Assembly (NCBI RefSeq): GCF_000276665.1
Contig: NW_004955433.1
Coordinates: forward strand, 19,559,981-19,623,980
Length of the DNA stretch: 64,000 bases
DNA from: Chinchilla lanigera
Taxonomy: Eukaryota; Chordata; Mammalia; Rodentia; Chinchillidae
Direction of reading: 5' to 3'
Shown: positions 57,123 to 64,000 of the stretch, one piece after another
Layout: each line of letters starts with the position of its first letter
Position numbering within the stretch: the first letter of the stretch is position 1
Notes under the pieces: model-generated
Seen by the model: only the letters and a program-made list of their open reading frames with translations
What the model was told of the DNA's origin: nothing
Database searches by the model: none
Made by a program: the position numbers and the translations under genes

Positions 57123-59299
57123 TAAACTCTGTTGCTTCTTTAAACCTCACAGAAATAGCAAATTCACTTTTTACACAGCTTGTTCCACATTTCAGCCTCT
57201 GATTGTTTCTTCCAATGACTAAGTCTGGCATTCTGTAGCTTTGCCCTTGCAACATGCCTAATTTTCACCTCTTCTGATATTTAAAGTAGGTATAATAATC
57301 CTGGATCTTCTTTCCTTTTAAGAGAAAAAAAGAATGGGAGATTAATACAACATTTATATGGCATATTTTGGTGCATTTTAACAGGAAGTATATATTATTA
57401 GTGATATCAGTAATAATATGATGCTCTAGGGTATGTATTCTTTGAATTAGTGTGAAAACTTCAGGCACTTTACCAGCAGAGATAAGAGTAAGCTAAGCTG
57501 AAGAATGTTGCATCACCTTGACCCATCCTTCATGGAACGTTCTAGAGCATTGAATTTTGCATCTTTGTTGTTTTTCTCAGCTCTAAAATTATTTGCTTCT
57601 AACAAAAATATGAGTAGGTAAAGAAGGAATGCAAATGAATGACGGAGATCATAAATTAAGAGATACAGTAAGTTTATTAACTGACAGCAAGAAGGAAGTA
57701 AGTTTTACCTAGGGATCAAAATGGTGATTTCAAGGCAGATTCTGAATAGTGTGTATACTGTATATTTGAAGCTACCAGCATAATATGCAAACAATGGGCT
57801 CTGAAGAGACAAATAGATAAATGAATATATATATATACACACACATACATATATGTAATGATAGCTCTATTTCACAACATCAGGAAGGCTTATCCGTCAA
57901 ATAGACACGCATCCATGTATCTTTAAGTTGGAAATTGCAAGCAACATTAGGAATCCAATGGTAGGGGTGGCAGGAGAATTTTTCAAATTTATATACCAAC
58001 TATTCAAGTATGAGAGACTCAGCTTTCTTCACCTAAGCTTATTCTTTCATCTTTTGGGAAAATGTCTGACATCACCTAAATCAAAGAATAAATGCCCCAG
58101 AGCATCTTATTGCTACTGATATAGTTAGGATATAGTTATTAATATATTTTTCTCGCTAAAATGTACCAAAAACATTCCCGTGTAAATGTTGTATAAATCC
58201 CCCTTTGTTTTTTGCTTAAATTCACATTTAGTTCAAAATACTTTAATAATAAAGGTTCCTGTGCTCAATGGGGCTTTCATGTTAATTTTAATATTGTATG
58301 AACTATAAGAGAACTATGTAGTAGTTCATCTTTTATTAAGAGCATCAAGTAAAAATTATATCATCACTGTTGAAAATGAAAAGATCCATTTATACTCATT
58401 TCATTTTCCTGCTTTTCTCTAGATACTATTTCTACACAATTCTCTGATCTCTTCTTGTTTGAAATGTTAGTCTGATAAAGCATGCATACCTTTAAAATTA
58501 TAATTGTCTGCTTTTATGCGGAAATCTAAATACTATAACTTGAGTTTGAAAGGGAGATGGGGAATTCAAGTTTCTTGAAATTTAATGATGCCATTAAAAT
58601 AAAAGGAGACTGTCATATTATATAAATATTTTATTGTCTTATAGAAATTTTACTAGAATGATACACAGATGACACCTTGACCAATAAAAATGAGACTCTC
58701 TTCATGGGTTCATTCATCCCATCTGTAACACTAGTAACTTTGCAGTGGTTCATAAAACTCTCAGAGAACTAGAATAATCAGAAAGTGTATTAAAGATATC
58801 TTCCTGATTATACTTTCAGCTTAGTCAAGGGCATGATGTACAAATGGTGTGTTTGCACATAGGAATGTAGATGAATATAGAGGTAGGTAAATATTAATTT
58901 TATGGTTTCTCTAAGCAATTCTGAGATAGCTGGTCTTTCAGAATAGATAATAACTGAAATTTCTCTCAGTTTTAGGATTCTTTTAGCCTTTAAAATCATG
59001 TGTCTTGTATAAGCTAGGAAGTATTTTTTAGTGGTGATATGTTCACGATTCCACTGTGCATACTGCCACAATAATCTATAGTCAAGGAAAAGAAGCAGAA
59101 GGATAACCTGACATCAGGGGAGAGGCCATGGCTTTTCTGATAACTTGTACTACATGATTCTCAGCAAATCTTTCATCAGAAAGTGTGGATTTTATTCTAG
59201 GCATGGAAATTAGTGATAGTATCTCTCAAATGTATTTTCCCAAGGAATACATTTTGCATAAGTTGTTAATTGTTTTGGGTCCAAGAGCAAGAGCTTGAA
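57123..59299. other. Unannotated AT-rich DNA with (TA)n(CA)n
   Basis: A mixed TATA/CACA microsatellite lies at 57826-57857. The 87-codon minus frame at 58808-59071 has no known motif. Nothing else is supportable. Confidence 0.5.
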
Positions 59300-60245
59300 A
59301 AGAACTCAGGAAAACTAGTGTCCTTAAAAGGTAACCATACTATCAGAAATGAGAGCATGGTGGCATGATTATATAGACATATATTTTTAAAAAATTCTAC
59401 ATGCAAGTACCATAAAATAATACAGTATTTTTCTTTTATTGTTTGCCTTATTTCATTTAAGGTAATGGACTCCAGTTTCATTAATCTTATTGCATAAGTT
59501 AAGATGCTTTTTAAAGCCTCAGTTATGTTCCATGGATAGATGCTGTGATTGTTTGCATATTTTAGTATTGCAAAGAATACTGCAAGAAGTGCACATAACT
59601 CTACATGGTGCTGATTTCATTGGGCTTGAATACAACCAAGTAGAGTTATTAGTTGGTAATATAGTAGTTCTATTTTTAATTTTTTGAGATATATCTATAT
59701 TTTCCATTATAATTATATCTGTTCACTTTGCCAGTAAAAGTATATAGGCACTCTTTGTTTTTTACCCTCACCTACAATGGTTACTGTTTTTCAGATATTC
59801 ATGTGTGATTTAAGAAAAACACAAAATGAGTACACTTTAGTATATTTTCATCATTGAGTATGTTTTTATGAAATTATATTGGCATGAATAATTCCTCACC
59901 TACAATTGTTACCTTGTCTCTTTGATGAGATTGCAGTCATCTTAATACTATCTGAGGTAATATTTCATTGTGGTTTTGATTTGTATTTCCCTAATGATAT
60001 TAAAGACCTTTTCATATTCTTATTGACCATTTTTATATCCTTTTTGGAAAAATATCTATTAATGTCTTTCATTCATGTTTTAATCAAGTATATTTTTGCT
60101 ATAGAGTTGTGTGATTATCTTACATACTTTGAATTCTAACCTTTTATTAGACATGTATGGTTTGTAGTTTTTACAGAGATCCTTTTTGTTTTCATTGTGC
60201 TGATATTTTTTTCTTTTGTTCTAGAAGAAGTTTTAGTTTGTGCCC
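59300..60245 (-). mobile_element. L1 LINE 3' portion
   Basis: Reversed L1 tail and ORF2 end: TGGACTCCAGTTTCATTAAT, CAGTTATGTTCCATGGATAG, TTTTGATTTGTATTTCCCTA, CTATTAATGTCTTTCATTCA, CTAGAAGAAGTTTTAGTTTG. Strongly decayed. Confidence 0.75.
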
Positions 60246-60261
60246 TTACATGGCCTTCTAC

Positions 60262-60335
60262 ACGTTTCCACTTTGATGCATGAGCTTCCCATGTAATATC
60301 CAAAGTCCTGAGTTCAATTCCTGGTACCAAACAAG
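60262..60335 (+). mobile_element. ID-type SINE remnant
   Basis: The 3' half is recognisable: CCAAAGTCCTGAGTTCAATT and CCTGGTACCAAACAAGG. The 5' half (CACTTTGATGCATGAGCTTC) is badly decayed. It sits at the join between two oppositely oriented L1 pieces. Confidence 0.65.
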
Positions 60336-60345
60336 GATGTCTGGA

Positions 60346-60536
60346 AAACTGGATATTCACAAGAAAAAGGAAAACACTAAAGTCTTAGAAAATATCAACT
60401 CAAAATTAATTAATTCCAAAAATGAAATCCTACCATAAACTCCTAAAGGAAATATGGAGAAAATGCCTTAATATTGACTTTGGCCACGATTTTTTGAAGA
60501 CAACTGCTGATACAGGAAAATAAAAACTACCAACCT
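60346..60536 (+). mobile_element. L1 segment 1 of an inverted L1, forward
   Basis: Forward ORF2 sequence just upstream of the segment that follows in inverted form. In broken frames one can follow GENALILT and 'DIG..FL' like positions, as in the ORF2 C-terminal third. It ends (AACTACCAACCTGAAT) about where the inverted segment begins in L1 order. Confidence 0.6.
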
Positions 60537-60539
60537 GAA

Positions 60540-60906
60540 TGATATCTAGGACGAGTTCGTGTTCTCTAAAATTGAAGAATGAATTTTAGGAACAGCGGAG
60601 ATTAAGAGCAGAATATATTTATTGAGGGAAAGAAAGCTTCTGTCCAAGAGAGGACAGAAGGGGGCCCGAGTGGGTTGCCAAGGACCTTGCCCTTCCCAGG
60701 GACTTTATAGAACAAAACCACCAGGTGAGGTGGGTCCAAGGGGAAAATGGGAAATTACAAGGTGGGCATGAGGTGGGACAAAACTATGGTCAGCCAATAA
60801 GATTACAAGCACAACTGTTGTGGTAAACTTGAGTAAAATGGGATCAAATGGGGAAGCGAGTTACATAGCAAGCGGGCGTGAATGCCTTTCTTTCTGGGGT
60901 GAAACA
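60540..60906 (-). mobile_element. ERV1-like solo LTR
   Basis: On the minus strand: start TGTTTCACCCCAGAAAGAAA; a U3 with CCATAGTTTTGTCCCACCTC; TATA box CTATAAAG (plus 60703-60710); then about 80 bp later AATAAA (plus TTTATT at 60618-60623); then R-U5 TCTCCGCTGTTCCTAAAATT and AGAACACGAACTCGTCCTAG. The promoter and poly(A) spacing is that of a gammaretroviral-type LTR. GAAT lies at 60537-60540 and 60907-60910, a possible 4-bp target duplication. Solo: no internal genes. Confidence 0.8.
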
Positions 60907-60910
60907 GAAT

Positions 60911-61215
60911 TTCAGTGTTGTTTTAATTTGCATTTCTTAAATGACCAATGATGTTGAACATTTCCATATATTTATTCCCCATTAGCATTTCATCATCTGA
61001 GAAGTGTGTATTCATCTCAGATGCCCAGTTTTAGATTTGGTCTTTGAATTTGAGGGGCCTGATTTTTAAAAATTCTTTATATGTTCTAGATAGAAGACCT
61101 CTGTCTGAGGGGCAACAGGCTAAAATTTTTGGCAATTAATGGGTTTTCTTTTTACTCTGTTGATGATTTCTTTTGATGTGCAAAAATTTTTCAGTAACAT
61201 GTGATACCAGTTGTT
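60911..61215 (-). mobile_element. L1 segment 2 of an inverted L1, reverse
   Basis: Reversed L1: GTTTTAATTTGCATTTCTTAA, CATCTGAGAAGTGTGTATTC, AGACCTCTGTCTGAGGGGCA, TTTCTTTTGATGTGCAAAAA. Read on the minus strand it continues directly the L1 order of 60346-60536. Confidence 0.85.
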
Positions 61216-62066
61216 GATTCTTTGAAGTATTAGCTATTCTCTTTATGGGTATTTTCCCAGAAGAATTAACATCATACCACAGCCACATATGTGCACCCAT
61301 GTTTATAGCAGCACAATTTGTCATAACTAAATCTTGGAAACACCCCAAATGCCTAATGACTGAGGAATGTATAAAAAAGATGTGTTTTTTTATACAATGG
61401 AGTATTACTCAGCTATGAAAATGATAAATCGGACACTTTTATAGGTAAATGGATGCAACTAGAGACCATACACATAAATGAAATAAATCAGACCCACATG
61501 TGTAAAAATCATGTTGTCTTCACAGTGTAAGAACCTGAAAGAGTTAAGAAAATCCAAAATCTACAATAGACATTATGAAAGGGAAAGAAATTGCTCAAAG
61601 GAAGGAACAACTGGGGTGAGGGAAAGGAGAAAAAGAAAGAAAGAAGGAAGGGAAAAAAAATATATATATATACATATGAATAGCTGGGAAAGCTGTACTG
61701 CTGATGTCTAATGATTTTTTGACCAATTTTGAAGGCTTATGTATGATTACCTGAACAACTAATTTGAAGACAGCAATATGCAATATAACAACATTAGTGA
61801 ATTCTTGTCTAGTGAAAATGTATCATTCTTAATTTTTTTGTTTTTATTTATTATTCTCTAATGGTTTGATCAGTCTTGCATTCTTTCGTCTGGTAATCTA
61901 AGAAATTTCGTTGAAAATAATATGTAATGTAACAACCACTGTTAATTCCTATCATTTTGTTCTGAAACCCTGTATCATTTTTATTGTTTTTGCTGTTTTA
62001 TTTTTGTCTATGTTGTTGGTATTTTGCTATTGTTCCTTTTTTATTATTCTCTTAAAATAAAAAAGA
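61216..62066 (+). mobile_element. L1 segment 3 of an inverted L1, forward 3' end
   Basis: Forward ORF2 end and 3' UTR: TATGGGTATTTTCCCAGAAG, ATGTTTATAGCAGCACAATT, AATGGAGTATTACTCAGCTA, AGGTAAATGGATGCAACTAG, GGGTGAGGGAAAGGAGAAAA. Then the tail homologous to 41703-42036 (GAACAACTAATTTGAAGACA) ends in TTAAAATAAAAAAGATAAGG. A (TA)n run lies at 61661-61672. Confidence 0.9.
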
Positions 62067-63234
62067 TAAGGATAAAAGAAAGCTATGTACATACTCAGAT
62101 CTCTGCTTTTAATGAATTTTATTGTGGATTAGATTAACACCTGGATTTCAAATAGTTCATTACTCTTCACCTGTGCAATTCATATCAATTACTTGAGTTC
62201 CCTTAAGATGAAACCTTTCATTTTAACATTGAGTTAATAGCACATATCTTGCTGTGAAGCTGAAAAAGTTATATTAAAGGAGAAGTGTTCCTAACTCAAA
62301 ATCTAAACAGCAGTTTACAAACCCCTGCCCTTTTTCTGAACCACATTCATAGGCTACTTTTCCTAGCTTTCTCTTTAAGAAGGGCAAGTGGTAAATTACT
62401 AAAACACATAGTCATCACCTCATCTGAGACAGAGGATTCAGTCAGACAACCTGGTAGGCTTATACATGGTGTCTATTTCCCTTCTTATAGTAGTCTCATT
62501 GAGTGAGGGAACTGACTTAGATAAAGCTGTGTGGAATCCATTTGCATATCCAGAGTTTAGATAAAAGTTGTCTCAAATTTATGCCCTGAAAAAGCTAAGC
62601 TTATGTGTCTACCTGGTTCCTAACCAGCTACTGAATATAAACCTATCAAAGTTGTGAGGCAAAGAATCTCTTTCGATCGCACATACCGTAATTTCTAGCA
62701 TAGCTTCCACAGGACAATGTGATGAATTCAGTCTTCATAGATTGAGAATTCATAATTTGGCAGTGATTTGCTCCCTGATAGTTGTATCTGGAAATAGACC
62801 CACTGTAAAAAGAGAGAAATGAATTTGGTGCCCCTGATGAATATTTTCATTTAACTGCTTTCTCTCATTACCCAGAGGTCCCCCAAGTTTGTTTTGTTTT
62901 GTTTTGTTTTGGAAAGATTTGTTTCTAAAGGAATATAAACATAATTTGGGAGGATAAACTCAGTGTAATTTTATACCAATGTTTCTTGTCTCCCTCGCTG
63001 CTTTTCTTAAAGCAAGATCCCATGTAACCACGTAATATTCATGTGATCAGCGTAGAAAGTTTTAAAAAATTACAGCATTAATGGCTTAGGAGAATGTGTG
63101 CAATTACTTATTTATTCATGAAAAAATGTGAAGATTGCCTTTGAATGCAGTCTCCACAGCCAAGGTCGCACTGACAGTGTTCCTCACACACCTGCAATTT
63201 GGAGTGTGTGAAGAATGGCACTTAGTTTAAAAAC
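62067..63234. other. Unannotated DNA with (GTTTT)n
   Basis: A GTTTT repeat of about four units lies at 62890-62910. No gene or interspersed repeat was recognised. Confidence 0.55.
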
Positions 63235-63583
63235 TGTTATGGTTTGTGTCTGGGTGTCCCCCCAAAGCCTCATGCGGCCATGGGGCAGGCTTTTAGAGTT
63301 TGATTGATTATGGGTGTGAGAGATACACCCGCCCTGGGGTGGAGAGTTTGCATAGGTAAGGGAGAGCAAGAGGCGCTTGGGGCCATTTCCTGGTTTTTGT
63401 GCTTGTTGCTTTGCTGTGTTCTGCCACCATGAGCTGTAGCTCTCTGCCATGTGCCAGTCTGCCTTGTAATCTGCCAAGTATGGACTAAAACCTCCACAAA
63501 CTGTAAGTAAAATAAACCTTTCCTTCCTTAATTTTGGGCGTCAGGTATTTTGTCCCAGCAACAAGAGAAAAGTAACCAAGACA
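63235..63583 (+). mobile_element. MaLR (ERVL-type) solo LTR, best-preserved copy
   Basis: 349 bp, TGTTATGGTTTGTGTCTGGG to AAGTAACCAAGACA. It contains TGATTGATTATGGGTGTGAG and CTGCCATGTGCCAGTCTGCC. A polyadenylation region (GTAAAATAAACCTTTCCTTC) is followed by GTCAGGTATTTTGTCCCAGC, typical of the MaLR 3' end. Flanks AAAAC (63230-63234) and GAAAC (63584-63588) match four of five bases. Same family as the copies at 5.6, 8.4 and 9.4 kb, opposite strand. Overlapping 75- and 97-codon minus frames inside it are incidental. Confidence 0.88.
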
Positions 63584-63639
63584 GAAACACAGTGAAAGAA
63601 AATTTAACTTTAGGGCTCAAAGAATGTGACAAAGGACAG

Positions 63640-63860
63640 GCAAAGGCTGAGGGCTGAGTTGCTTAGCAGGGGTTAGCAAATTAACATTTATTTAGCACTT
63701 AGCACTTTTTTTTTTTTTACCTCATTTAATTCTCAGAGTAAGGGAAAGTGATAACCATGGCATCCATTTTACATTTAAACAAACTTAAGCTCAGAGGTTG
63801 GGGCTCTCACTCCAAGTGACATAGCTGGTAAGATTCAGGATTCTTTTTCCACTGAAAGCT
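63640..63860 (-). mobile_element. MIR SINE
   Basis: Reversed MIR landmarks: ACATTTATTTAGCACTTAGC, ACCTCATTTAATTCTCAGAG, CCATTTTACATTTAAACAAA, CTTAAGCTCAGAGGTTGGGG, TGACATAGCTGGTAAGATTC. Good order and spacing, with a T12 run inserted near 63707-63718. Confidence 0.75.
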
Positions 63861-64000
63861 TCGCAAATGAGCTAAGAATAATTTTGAATAATTTTGCATG
63901 AGGTTTGGTACTGTTTACATATTCTCTAATCTCCTCTTACTATGTTCTATCACAATCTCTTTAAATATTAATCCACTTAGAAAGCCAAATATAGTGTCTT

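Overview
The window is 64 kb of AT-rich, CpG-poor mammalian DNA and looks like a gene desert or a very large intron. No host protein-coding gene, no intact RNA gene, no CRISPR array and no bacterial-type operon can be supported. The open frames are short, and the longest is a decayed LINE-1 ORF2 remnant (about 232 codons, 43242-43940, minus strand). The organism is a rodent. The window mixes tRNA-derived ID-type SINEs (5' end GGGGCTGGGGATTTAGCTCA, 3' half with a tRNA B-box) with 7SL-derived B1-type SINEs, a rodent-only pair. The ID copies differ from mouse and rat by ending in a GGTACCGG-like motif, so a non-murid rodent is likely; the species cannot be named from sequence alone.

Layout. 1-10 kb: mostly unique or unrecognisable DNA with one MER5A-like hAT fragment, two L2 tails and three minus-strand MaLR LTRs of one family. 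10-14 kb: a local tandem repeat, two B1 SINEs and an LTR-like block. 14-22.9 kb: two old L1 elements in the same (minus) orientation, end to end. The second reaches its 5' UTR; the first carries a truncated U2 snRNA retrocopy and a plus-strand L1 tail. 23-33 kb: sparse SINEs, MIR and MLT1-type LTRs, and a 100-N assembly gap lying wholly inside an ID SINE. 33-45 kb: several L1 pieces (one with most of ORF2 deleted, one with a textbook twin-priming inversion, one with the 232-codon ORF2 remnant), L2 tails and solo LTRs. 45-59 kb: old L1, MIR, LTR and SINE fragments in otherwise featureless DNA. 59-64 kb: L1 pieces including one with an internal inversion whose breakpoint carries an ERV1-like solo LTR, then a plus-strand MaLR solo LTR and a MIR.

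Nothing here acts as a gene system. The content is a layered record of retrotransposition: ancient L2, MIR and MER5A; then MLT1 and L1M; then younger L1, B1, ID and ERV LTRs. The most interesting items are the 3'-truncated U2 retrocopy with a perfect 14-bp target-site duplication, the twin-primed L1 with a perfect 14-bp duplication, the L1 inversion with an LTR at its breakpoint, the assembly gap whose true content can be bounded by a SINE duplication, and a small basic, CxxC-containing open frame of unknown origin (28944-29192, minus). All family names come from recognising sequence patterns; none was checked against a repeat library.
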